From Alphaproteobacteria bacterium (GTDB lineage: Bacteria > Pseudomonadota > Alphaproteobacteria > Paracaedibacterales > JAKBAR01), in the NCBI GenBank assembly GCA_019745755.1, contig JAIESS010000177.1:1-6216 (forward strand): a DNA stretch of 6,216 nucleotides, given 5' to 3'. The notes below the pieces were generated by a model. That model saw only the letters and a list, made by a program, of their open reading frames with translations. It ran no database searches and was not told the DNA's origin. Positions 1 to 6,216 of this stretch are shown in pieces; the first letter of the stretch is position 1, and each line of letters starts with the position of its first letter. Position numbers and translations under genes: made by a program.

Positions 1-1697
1 GCCTTCACCGTATTCCTCTCATTTTCTTTTTCAAGGCGTTCGATTTCCTTATCGATGCCCCCTGTTTGAAACCCAATATAATTCTCCAAGGTTTTTTCAA
101 GGCGGGATAAGACGCCTTGTGTGGCAGAAATAGTGGAAGACAAACCTGCACCATTATCGACAAGGGCTGCAATTTTATCGGTCTTACAGGCAATGGTGAA
201 CCCCTCAAAAGCTGAGCCCACAGGACCATTAATCAATCCACCCTCTTTATACTCCGCATTGACGGTTGTCAGTGTCCCATTAATTGTTGCCGCCATGGTG
301 GCCGTGACTGTGCCATTAACTTTTTGCACATTCACCGTCACAGGAACCCCCGCGAGAGCACTATTTTTCATAAAATTTGGGATGGCGAATACACGAAAAT
401 AGTCATTGGATGAACTTGTTTTATTACCCACCACGGCAAGAACTTGTTGAATCTTATCACTATTAATGAGTTGATCCAATTTCGCCGCATCGGGAAAAAT
501 ATCACCGCTCAAGTCAGATGTAATTTGATTGCCCGCGCCAATAGTGGCCTTACCAATGCCAAGACCAATGCTTTGAATATTATTAATATCCGTTGAGGCA
601 ATACCCTGCACCCATGTATTCATCACATTTTGAATATCGCGTAATTGATCCCTCAGCACATTACTTTTGTGGAGATAGGTGTCCTCTTTTGGGGTTTTTT
701 TATCAGGTTCATAGGCTGTTTGATCCCGGCCAAATTTCCTAAGATCATTGTAGGAGCTCACAAAAGCATCAAACCCCGCAAGAAGCGTCACACGATCAAA
801 ATCAATTTTACTGGTGAGAAGACCTGTATTTTCAGCATAAACCTCAATGGTTGTATTAAGGATAATATCGGAAATGACATTGGTCCCCTCCCGGGTAATA
901 AGCTGACCGTTATAATTCGCTTTGAGGATGAGTGAATCTTTTGCCGTAATACGGGGCAATGTCCCATCAACTGGATTTTTAGGAATTAAAAGACCATCAA
1001 GAATCGATTGTGGCGTTCCCGTCAGATCAATGGGTTTTGATTTGTCTAACGCTGTCAATTGCCAACGGTAATTTGTACCGTCCACACTAATAAGCTCCAT
1101 TTTTACCTTCGTCTGAAGGCTTATATTATTCACAGCAGTCGCTACGTCATCCAATGTCATATTTGTGGACCCTGACGAACCATCCGTAATAGGAACCGTC
1201 ACACCGGCAATAACAAGATTACCACTGAATCCCAGTCCCGTTGTTTTTGATGAAAAGGTATTTGTACTTTGAAACGTATCCGCCTTGGCCATTTGAAGGA
1301 CTTCGATGGTAAAGTTACGTATGTCCGACTCTTTTGTGGCGGTGACGCGTACGAGTCCGCTGGCGTCCTTACCTGTTCCATCCACAATGGTGGGAAACTT
1401 CTCTTTCCATAGATTCGGTGTTTTTGTATTGGCACCCAAATAATTACTGAGGCTTTCGGTGAAACCACGTACCGTTGCAGTATTTTTTTTGAGTTCTGTC
1501 AGCTTTTCGATTGTTTTGAGATTAAGATCAACCTTATCCTTGATGTCCTTGGCCTCAGCACGTTTTACATCCCCCACAGCGGTTGCATAGGTATTGGGAT
1601 CCAACCCTGTTGAAAGGGCACTGGACACTGTATGACGCTTTGCACCATACATATCGGTGCGTGTTTCGAAAGATGTTTGTCCTACACTGTTTGCCAT
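1..1697 (-). CDS. fliD: Flagellar hook-associated protein 2 / filament cap FliD (3' end cut by window edge)
   Basis: The frame is open from an ATG at 1697 to the left edge, giving 565 residues with no stop, so the C-terminus lies outside the window. FliD forms the oligomeric cap at the filament tip and guides folding and insertion of exported flagellin. An N-terminal FliD-type segment begins near residue 31 (GLDPNTYATAVGDVKRAEAK), followed by a helical stretch to about residue 85. The middle is beta-rich and Thr/Asn-rich (about 115-290). The C-terminal half holds FliD-like elements: FDAFVSSYNDLRKF (309-322), an AAKLDQLINSDKIQQVL segment (404-420) and a coiled-coil start, GGIDKEIERLEKENER (546-561). 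Roughly the last 40-60 residues are probably missing. The start is supported by AAGGTG 8 nt upstream. About 30 residues precede the GLD motif, longer than in enteric FliD. Its position just after flagellin fits this role. The family call rests on motif and layout recognition, not a database search. Confidence 0.85.
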   Translation of the reverse strand, partial: MANSVGQTSFETRTDMYGAKRHTVSSALSTGLDPNTYATAVGDVKRAEAKDIKDKVDLNLKTIEKLTELKKNTATVRGFTESLSNYLGANTKTPNLWKEKFPTIVDGTGKDASGLVRVTATKESDIRNFTIEVLQMAKADTFQSTNTFSSKTTGLGFSGNLVIAGVTVPITDGSSGSTNMTLDDVATAVNNISLQTKVKMELISVDGTNYRWQLTALDKSKPIDLTGTPQSILDGLLIPKNPVDGTLPRITAKDSLILKANYNGQLITREGTNVISDIILNTTIEVYAENTGLLTSKIDFDRVTLLAGFDAFVSSYNDLRKFGRDQTAYEPDKKTPKEDTYLHKSNVLRDQLRDIQNVMNTWVQGIASTDINNIQSIGLGIGKATIGAGNQITSDLSGDIFPDAAKLDQLINSDKIQQVLAVVGNKTSSSNDYFRVFAIPNFMKNSALAGVPVTVNVQKVNGTVTATMAATINGTLTTVNAEYKEGGLINGPVGSAFEGFTIACKTDKIAALVDNGAGLSSTISATQGVLSRLEKTLENYIGFQTGGIDKEIERLEKENERNTVK

Positions 1698-1705
1698 GAC
1701 GTGGT

Positions 1706-1711
1706 CACCTT
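1706..1711 (-). promoter_or_regulatory. Ribosome binding site for fliD
   Basis: AAGGTG on the minus strand ends 8 nt before the ATG at 1697. It is the best Shine-Dalgarno match in the 126-bp gap and supports the chosen fliD start. No convincing sigma-54, sigma-28 or sigma-70 promoter was found in the same gap, so fliD may depend on readthrough from flagellin. Confidence 0.6.
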
Positions 1712-1775
1712 AATATTCATATTGCGTGATGATATATTGTATTAATATTTTCCCATGTTATTTTTTGCCGTTATC

Positions 1776-1809
1776 AAGAGGTAAGGTAGGCAATTTTTGC
1801 CTACCTCTT
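1776..1809 (-). terminator. Hairpin downstream of flagellin (possible terminator or attenuator)
   Basis: Beginning 14 nt after the flagellin stop codon, the minus strand can form a perfect 10-bp stem, AGGTAGGCAA / TTGCCTACCT, with a 3-nt A loop (1784-1806). A longer alternative pairs AAGAGGTAGGCAA (1797-1809) with the opposite arm, leaving a 5-nt bulge. That bulge exists because TACCT is tandemly duplicated in the 3' arm. No U-tract follows, so this is not a classic intrinsic terminator. It could instead stabilise the flagellin mRNA 3' end or reduce readthrough into fliD, whose product is needed in far smaller amounts. Confidence 0.5.
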
Positions 1810-1823
1810 AACACGTTAGTTTA

Positions 1824-3293
1824 CTATAGTCGTTCAAGCAATTGAGCAAGCTTACTTGTATCTTGAATGGCTTGAGCAAACACAGCACTGGACATGCTGG
1901 ACAAAGCTTTAAACTTCGTCAGTCTATCCGTTGCTTCGGCAATGTTTGTATCCGTGTAGGTACTTTTTGCCGCTGCTTGGTTTTGTGATGAAATTTTAAG
2001 GCTGTCCACCTGGAAGTCAAGCTGGCTTCGCTTACCACCAAGCTCCGCAATGAAGTTACTCACAGTTGCCGCCGCTGCCTTAAGCGCTGTATCCGCAGCT
2101 GCCGCATTGGATTTACTTGCAACGTTTGTTCCTGAAAGGTTCAATGAAGCAGCAGAGGCTGAACGAAATGTAATCGACAGCGTATCCGTTGATGTTTCTT
2201 CAATCTGACCCGACATGGTAAGTGTTGTTGCCGTTGTAACCGTCGTGCCTGCTTGACCAAGTGTTGCTGAACCGTTGAAGTTTGCAAGGGCGATGGAAAA
2301 AGCACCCACGTTCACCGTTTGAGTCAGGGCTGCACCGGCAGTAATGGTTGTTGAGTAAACAGTATTACCGTTGGAAATGCTGAATGTTCCATTTGTTCCA
2401 CTCACTGTATAGTTCATGGACCAAGTACCTGCTGCAGCAGCAGCACCAGCAGTAAGCGTTGCACCTGTATACATGGCAATCGAACCACTTGTACCACGGG
2501 ACGCATTTCCTGTTCCAACGCCTAAGTGCGAGCGTAAGTTTGTTTGGAATGTTGCCGCTGTACCGTCAAAGGCTGAAACCGCTGAGTCGTATGTGAATGC
2601 AAGCGTACTACCATGATCCTTCGCGTTGTATAACACGAGAGATCCACTGACCACAGGTGCTGCAACAGTGTTTGTAAAGACTTTACCATCCTCAAACGTT
2701 ACCGTCACATCATAAAGTGCCCCATTAGCCTTCACTGTTGCACCCGTAACAATACCGTCAATACTTCCTTGCGTATTGGTTGCATCATAGGCGTTAGCAA
2801 ACGCGTTGGTGACAGCCGTCACAGAGAATGCTTCAGTAACAGCGCCGCTTGCTGCATTAGAGGCAGCAGAACCGTTGAAAAGCTGTTGGCTTCCCCAACG
2901 TGTGTATGTGGCCAAGTTTGTAATCTGGGCCAAAAGCTGTTGATATTCTTGGTCAAGCATGGCGCGTCCGTTGTCGTCGATGGCATCGTTGTTGGACTGA
3001 CCGGACAACCCTTGCATACGTGTAATCACGGTTTGCATGGTCTCAAGGGTACCAACGCCCATCTGAATAAGGGCGATAAGCTGGTTCGCGTTCTTCGTTG
3101 CCTGAGCAAGGTTGCTAATTTTTGCTTCCAAACGTGCACCAATGGCGGCTTCAGAAGGCTTACGAGATGGGTCAAAGGTCACGAAACCCGATGCTAATTC
3201 TTGGGTTGCGATGGATGCCATACGGGAGTTACGTTCCATATAACGACGGGACGCCATGGCCCCAATGTTGGTATTGGCTGAAATATCTGACAT
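1824..3293 (-). CDS. fliC: Flagellin (filament subunit)
   Basis: This 489-residue protein is the exported subunit that polymerises into the flagellar filament. The conserved N-terminal D0/D1 helices run from about residue 1 to 142 (IGAMASRRYMERNS near the start, then LATYTRWGSQQLFNGS at 127-142). The C-terminal D1/D0 helices run from about 396 to 489 (FIAELGGKRSQLDFQVDSLK at 414-433, and SSAVFAQAIQDTSKLAQLL at 468-486). Between them is a Ser/Thr/Gly/Ala-rich, beta-type variable region, including a short poly-Ala run at 284-288. There is no cysteine, as is usual for flagellins. An in-frame ATG lies four codons upstream (3305), but its ATGAGG contains the GAGG ribosome site for the ATG at 3293, and SDISANTNIGAM matches a normal flagellin N-terminus, so 3293 is preferred. 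A sigma-54 promoter precedes it. The family call is very secure; the symbol fliC is conventional, since alphaproteobacterial names vary. Confidence 0.95.
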   Translation of the reverse strand: MSDISANTNIGAMASRRYMERNSRMASIATQELASGFVTFDPSRKPSEAAIGARLEAKISNLAQATKNANQLIALIQMGVGTLETMQTVITRMQGLSGQSNNDAIDDNGRAMLDQEYQQLLAQITNLATYTRWGSQQLFNGSAASNAASGAVTEAFSVTAVTNAFANAYDATNTQGSIDGIVTGATVKANGALYDVTVTFEDGKVFTNTVAAPVVSGSLVLYNAKDHGSTLAFTYDSAVSAFDGTAATFQTNLRSHLGVGTGNASRGTSGSIAMYTGATLTAGAAAAAGTWSMNYTVSGTNGTFSISNGNTVYSTTITAGAALTQTVNVGAFSIALANFNGSATLGQAGTTVTTATTLTMSGQIEETSTDTLSITFRSASAASLNLSGTNVASKSNAAAADTALKAAAATVSNFIAELGGKRSQLDFQVDSLKISSQNQAAAKSTYTDTNIAEATDRLTKFKALSSMSSAVFAQAIQDTSKLAQLLERL

Positions 3294-3299
3294 AATAAT

Positions 3300-3303
3300 C
3301 CTC
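3300..3303 (-). promoter_or_regulatory. Ribosome binding site that decides the flagellin start
   Basis: GAGG on the minus strand lies 6 nt before the ATG at 3293. It overlaps the upstream in-frame ATG at 3305, so initiation at 3305 would have no equivalent site. This favours the shorter 489-residue flagellin. Confidence 0.65.
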
Positions 3304-3351
3304 ACATCTTGTGGGTTAGTGTTAAACGCTTCCTGCGCTCAAAAGATGAGA

Positions 3352-3367
3352 TGCAATTTTTGTGCCA
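3352..3367 (-). promoter_or_regulatory. Sigma-54 (RpoN) promoter of flagellin
   Basis: The minus strand reads TGGCACAAAAATTGCA, a full match to the core TGGCAC-N5-TTGCA consensus, with GG and GC elements at the required -24/-12 spacing. Transcription would begin near 3341, giving a leader of about 48 nt before the ATG at 3293. The element begins 22 bp after the phaZ stop codon. Sigma-54 control of flagellins is established in Caulobacter and several other flagellated proteobacteria and requires an enhancer-binding activator such as FlbD or FlrC. No activator site could be identified by eye. Confidence 0.88.
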
Positions 3368-3389
3368 CCGAATGGGATTTTATATCGTT

Positions 3390-4658
3390 TTATCCAAGTT
3401 TTTCTTGCTTTTGAATAAAGGCAGCAATGCGCGGCTGAATCTCACTACGCCAACGCCTTCCATTAAAAATACCATAGTGCCCGACACCCTTTTGAAGATA
3501 AGCAGACTTACGATTTTTACTTAATCCTGAACATAAATCATGAGCTGCAAGGGTTTGCCCAGGACACGAAATATCATCAAGCTCCCCCTCGATGGTTAAA
3601 AGCCCTGTTTTCGTAATATGATGTGTTTGAATGGGGTAGTTGCGCCACATTAATTCACCACGAGGGAGGGAGAAGTTTTGAAAAGCATGGTAAATACTAT
3701 CCAAAAAATAGTCCCCCGGAACATCCATCACAGAGCGGTACTCATCATAAAACCTTCGGTGAGCATCAACACCCTCCATATCCCCCTTCACAAGATGTTG
3801 AAAGAGATTTGTTGCCGCATCTTGATGGCGATCAGGATTGAGGCTCATAAAGCCTCCAAGCAAGATAAATCCAGGGCAAACCTCGCGCCCAGCCCCTTCA
3901 TAATACGACGGTATAGTATCAATAATATTTTTTCGAAACCAAGCCATGGTATGTTCTGATGAAAATTCATTGACTTTTCCGGGATTTACGCGCGCATCAA
4001 TAGGCCCTCCCATAAGGGTCATGGATAAAGGCTGACAGGGCTCATTATAGAGTGATAAAAGACTGACCGCCATGAGAACAGGAACGGCAGGTTGACAAAC
4101 TGCAATGACATGGACACGACGACCTTGATGATGCGCATAAAGTGTACGCATAAAATCCAACAGATAATCGACGTAAGAATCAAGATTGAAATCCCCATCC
4201 CGCAAAGGAATATGCTTGGAATCCGCCCAATCTGTTATATAGGTTTTGTGTGAAGGAATCATGGCACGCGCCGTATCACGCAGTAAAGTAGCATAATGAC
4301 CCGATAACGGCGCCACAATGAGGACAACAGGATCATCATTAAGACGCGCATCCACAGACGAAGATTCTCCCTTACGTTCAAAGGACAACAATGAACAAAA
4401 AGCCTTTTTTACAAGGACCTTCTCACTGACATGAAGCGTATCATTATCCCGCGTTACAGTCTCAATACCAAAAGAAGGTTTTTCATAAATACGCGTGCTG
4501 CGCTCAAGAAGTTCAGAGGACGCTTTAACAAGACGACCATAAAAGGTACTCGCATCTTTTTCGCCAGAACCAAAGAGTGCAGATGTCACTTCAGACATAG
4601 CATGGGTTGGTTGAAGAGCTGCTTTCTTAAGTTCATTTAAATGATAGAGCATGTACAT
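3390..4658 (-). CDS. phaZ: Intracellular poly(3-hydroxybutyrate) depolymerase
   Basis: This 422-residue protein, a usual length for the family, hydrolyses stored PHB granules in the cytoplasm to 3-hydroxybutyrate units. The start (MLYHLNELKKAALQP) and RIYEKPSFGI (56-65) resemble proteobacterial PhaZ. An alpha/beta-hydrolase core follows, with VVLIVAPLSGHYATLLRDT (111-129) and ITDWAD (141-146). The nucleophile is probably Cys188 in HVIAVCQPAVP; intracellular PHB depolymerases use Cys where typical lipases use Ser. The family signature GGPIDARVNP is at 217-226. Asp361 (GELDDIS) and His394 (GVGHYGIFNGRRW) complete a triad with the spacing I recall for the Ralstonia enzyme. No signal peptide is visible, consistent with an intracellular enzyme. 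A second ATG two codons in (4652) is an equally plausible start, because many homologues begin MLYQLYE. It has its own sigma-54 promoter and lies between chemotaxis and flagellin genes, which is unusual for a storage-polymer gene. Confidence 0.92.
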   Translation of the reverse strand: MYMLYHLNELKKAALQPTHAMSEVTSALFGSGEKDASTFYGRLVKASSELLERSTRIYEKPSFGIETVTRDNDTLHVSEKVLVKKAFCSLLSFERKGESSSVDARLNDDPVVLIVAPLSGHYATLLRDTARAMIPSHKTYITDWADSKHIPLRDGDFNLDSYVDYLLDFMRTLYAHHQGRRVHVIAVCQPAVPVLMAVSLLSLYNEPCQPLSMTLMGGPIDARVNPGKVNEFSSEHTMAWFRKNIIDTIPSYYEGAGREVCPGFILLGGFMSLNPDRHQDAATNLFQHLVKGDMEGVDAHRRFYDEYRSVMDVPGDYFLDSIYHAFQNFSLPRGELMWRNYPIQTHHITKTGLLTIEGELDDISCPGQTLAAHDLCSGLSKNRKSAYLQKGVGHYGIFNGRRWRSEIQPRIAAFIQKQEKLG

Positions 4659-4690
4659 TTATCCATATCCAGCGTTGTTTGTATTTTATC

Positions 4691-4706
4691 TGCAATTTTT
4701 ATGCCA
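4691..4706 (-). promoter_or_regulatory. Sigma-54 (RpoN) promoter of phaZ
   Basis: The minus strand reads TGGCATAAAAATTGCA. It differs from the flagellin promoter at one position (T for C at the sixth base) and keeps the invariant GG and GC with correct spacing. The predicted start is near 4680, giving a leader of about 22 nt to the ATG at 4658 or 28 nt to the one at 4652. It sits in the 75-bp gap after the chemoreceptor gene. No hairpin terminator separates it from that gene. Confidence 0.82.
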
Positions 4707-4733
4707 TAATAATTATTTATACACACCAATACT

Positions 4734-6216
4734 TTAATTAACTTGATTGAAATGCATATTTTTATCGTCCGTCTTAAAATAATTTATCATCTCACTCAGT
4801 GTCTGTGTTTGCCTTTCAAGGGAATTCAGTGTAGACACACACTCTGTGACAAGGGCAGAATTGTTTTGAATATCCGACTCAAAATCACGCATAAGACCGT
4901 TAATATCATGAACATAGGTGAGCTGGTTGTCGCTGTTTTCTGTCACACGATGAACACTCTGTGCAATGTGATGAATCACCTCTGAGGTTGAGGAGAGAAT
5001 AGTGTTAACCTCGCCCACGGATTGGACCCCATCCAAAACATGTTTGTTATTTGTCTCAATCAATTGACGGATTTGTTGGGAAGAGTCACCGCACTGCTTG
5101 GCAAGGGAACGAACTTCTTCTGCCACAACCGCAAAGCTTTTCCCAGCTTCTCCCGCACGTGCTGCTTCAATCGCAGCATTCAACGCCAACAAATTCGTTT
5201 GAAAGGCAATCTCATCAATCACCTGCATAATATTTTCAATATGTTTCGATGAATCTTTGATCTTGTCCATGAACACGCTAGAATTCTGAACAGCAATAAC
5301 ACCACTTTCTAATGTTTTCGTCGCTTGGATTGAGTGTTTGGCAATGGCCTGTGTTTGTTCATTACTTTGATTCACAGACTCTGAAATATTCACTAGAACG
5401 CGACTAATTCTTTGTACATTTTCTTCTTGAAATACAGTACGTTTTTCAAGGTCAACGACACCACTTGTAATCTCATTACAGGCAAAGGCCGTTTCTTGAA
5501 CGGCTTCATGAATACGCTGAACAGTCGTTGATAAGCGCGAGGACATACTATTAATACTTTCTTGAAGGTCCTTGAAAACACCGCCATATTCTTTTGTTAC
5601 ACGTTGGGTCAGGTCACCATCTGCAAGAGCGTGGGCAATACCAGCAACATCTTGAAGAGCAACTTGGGTTGTTTCAAGAAGATTGTTCACGGAATCGGCC
5701 ATGCTCTCTTGGAGACCATGAAGTTTATTCAAACTCATGCGTTCATCAAAGTGCCCCTTAGCGGCATGTTGAATAAGTTTTTGAATATATTTTGTAATGA
5801 TCTGATCTGCTTCTTGTTTTTCTTTTGTCTCATTTTGACGTTCATCAAACAACTGAGCCTCATTTTTTTTGCTCTCATCCACATGATGCACAAATTCATT
5901 AAAAGCATGAGTTAATTGCCCAACTTCATCTTGAAGGGTAGTTGTCATTGTTTTCGAAAAATCCCCCGTTTCTTGAATACCTTTAGCATGATGTAATAGT
6001 TTTAAAAGACTCGATGAAATTTGTCTGCCAATTGTAAAGGAAATGATAATGGTGACAAGTGTTAGAGCGATGATAATGGCAAGACTTTGATAGAAAACGG
6101 AATAAATTCCTGATACCCGATTATTTAAGAGTTGATGGAGTTCTTGTTGCGTCTTGTTCCAATAATCCAACGTTGTCAGGATGGCCTCACCATAATTTTC
6201 CTGTGTTAAGGGGAGA
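4734..6216 (-). CDS. Methyl-accepting chemotaxis protein (5' end cut by window edge)
   Basis: The frame is open from the right edge to the stop at 4734, giving 493 visible residues. A TTG at 6170 could mimic a start, but the frame continues upstream without a stop and in character (QENYGEAILTTL), so the real N-terminus and probably the sensor domain lie outside. One membrane helix is visible at about 37-63 (SLAIIIALTLVTIIISFTIG). Three HAMP-like units follow, marked by TGDFSKTM (83-90), KGHFDERM (153-160) and DGDLTQRV (199-206). The cytoplasmic signalling hairpin ends in the near-invariant tip IDEIAFQTNLLALNAAIEAA (333-352), then RAGEAGKSFAVVAEEVRSLA, which binds CheA/CheW. Typical methylation-site glutamate pairs seem altered. 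No C-terminal NWETF-type CheR/CheB tether is present; it ends FNQVN. It would pass an unknown stimulus to the flagellar motor through CheA. Confidence 0.93.
   Translation of the reverse strand, partial: LPLTQENYGEAILTTLDYWNKTQQELHQLLNNRVSGIYSVFYQSLAIIIALTLVTIIISFTIGRQISSSLLKLLHHAKGIQETGDFSKTMTTTLQDEVGQLTHAFNEFVHHVDESKKNEAQLFDERQNETKEKQEADQIITKYIQKLIQHAAKGHFDERMSLNKLHGLQESMADSVNNLLETTQVALQDVAGIAHALADGDLTQRVTKEYGGVFKDLQESINSMSSRLSTTVQRIHEAVQETAFACNEITSGVVDLEKRTVFQEENVQRISRVLVNISESVNQSNEQTQAIAKHSIQATKTLESGVIAVQNSSVFMDKIKDSSKHIENIMQVIDEIAFQTNLLALNAAIEAARAGEAGKSFAVVAEEVRSLAKQCGDSSQQIRQLIETNNKHVLDGVQSVGEVNTILSSTSEVIHHIAQSVHRVTENSDNQLTYVHDINGLMRDFESDIQNNSALVTECVSTLNSLERQTQTLSEMINYFKTDDKNMHFNQVN

Noticed and set aside
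121..402. Plus-strand open frame inside fliD
   Set aside because: It is antisense to a clear long coding frame, has low-complexity composition typical of a shadow frame, and lacks a plausible ribosome site or family motif. The other plus-strand frames (645-935, 2416-2616, 2769-3197, 3309-3524, 3623-3959, 4431-4640, 4743-4985, 5022-5252, 5562-5915) fail on similar grounds.
1199..1468. Short minus-strand frame overlapping fliD
   Set aside because: It lies in another frame of the same strand as fliD, has no recognisable domain, and is fully contained in the real gene. The minus-strand frames at 5-229, 788-970 and 5393-5587 are shadows of the same kind.
1784..1806. Third sigma-54 promoter before fliD (GGCAAAAATTGC in the hairpin)
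   Set aside because: It resembles the other two elements, but only 8 bases separate GG from GC instead of the required 10. The resemblance comes from the hairpin sequence.
2429..2452. GCA/GCT-rich trinucleotide run as a repeat element
   Set aside because: It is a short imperfect run encoding the poly-Ala segment of flagellin, too short and irregular to be a distinct repeat, although it could be a mild slippage spot.
3294..3305. Flagellin starting at the upstream ATG (MRIIMSDIS)
   Set aside because: That codon overlaps the GAGG ribosome site of the downstream ATG, and the extra four residues are not typical of a flagellin N-terminus.
6168..6170. TTG as the start of the chemotaxis protein
   Set aside because: The frame continues upstream to the window edge without a stop, and starting here would leave only about 20 residues before the membrane helix, with no sensor domain. 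The gene is better read as truncated by the window.

Overview
The window reads as a four-gene flagellar/chemotaxis stretch from a flagellated Gram-negative bacterium, most likely an alphaproteobacterium of moderate GC content. That placement is inferred from the protein families, the RpoN-type promoters and an intracellular PHB depolymerase of the proteobacterial type. The window does not allow a confident genus call; a Holosporales-like or other low-GC alphaproteobacterium is a guess. All four genes lie on the minus strand, and no plus-strand gene is convincing.

In transcription order (right to left) the genes are as follows. (1) A methyl-accepting chemotaxis protein whose N-terminus lies beyond the right edge. 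It has one visible membrane helix, three HAMP-like units and an intact signalling tip. (2) An intracellular poly(3-hydroxybutyrate) depolymerase, phaZ, with a recognisable Cys-Asp-His triad. (3) A flagellin of 489 residues. (4) The flagellar filament cap / hook-associated protein 2, fliD, which runs off the left edge and lacks its C-terminal tail.

The main regulatory signal is a pair of almost identical sigma-54 (-24/-12) promoters. One lies in the short gap before flagellin (TGGCACAAAAATTGCA) and the other in the short gap before phaZ (TGGCATAAAAATTGCA). They match at 15 of 16 positions and have exact -24/-12 spacing. No terminator is visible between phaZ and flagellin. PHB breakdown therefore appears to be wired into the same RpoN programme as filament synthesis, which would let stored carbon fuel a motile phase. 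A GC-containing hairpin without a U-tract lies between flagellin and fliD. It may end or attenuate the flagellin transcript, or protect its 3' end.

The intergenic gaps are 75 bp (MCP-phaZ), 96 bp (phaZ-flagellin) and 126 bp (flagellin-fliD). No stretch over 300 bases lacks a gene. No tRNA, rRNA, insertion sequence, CRISPR array or origin was seen.
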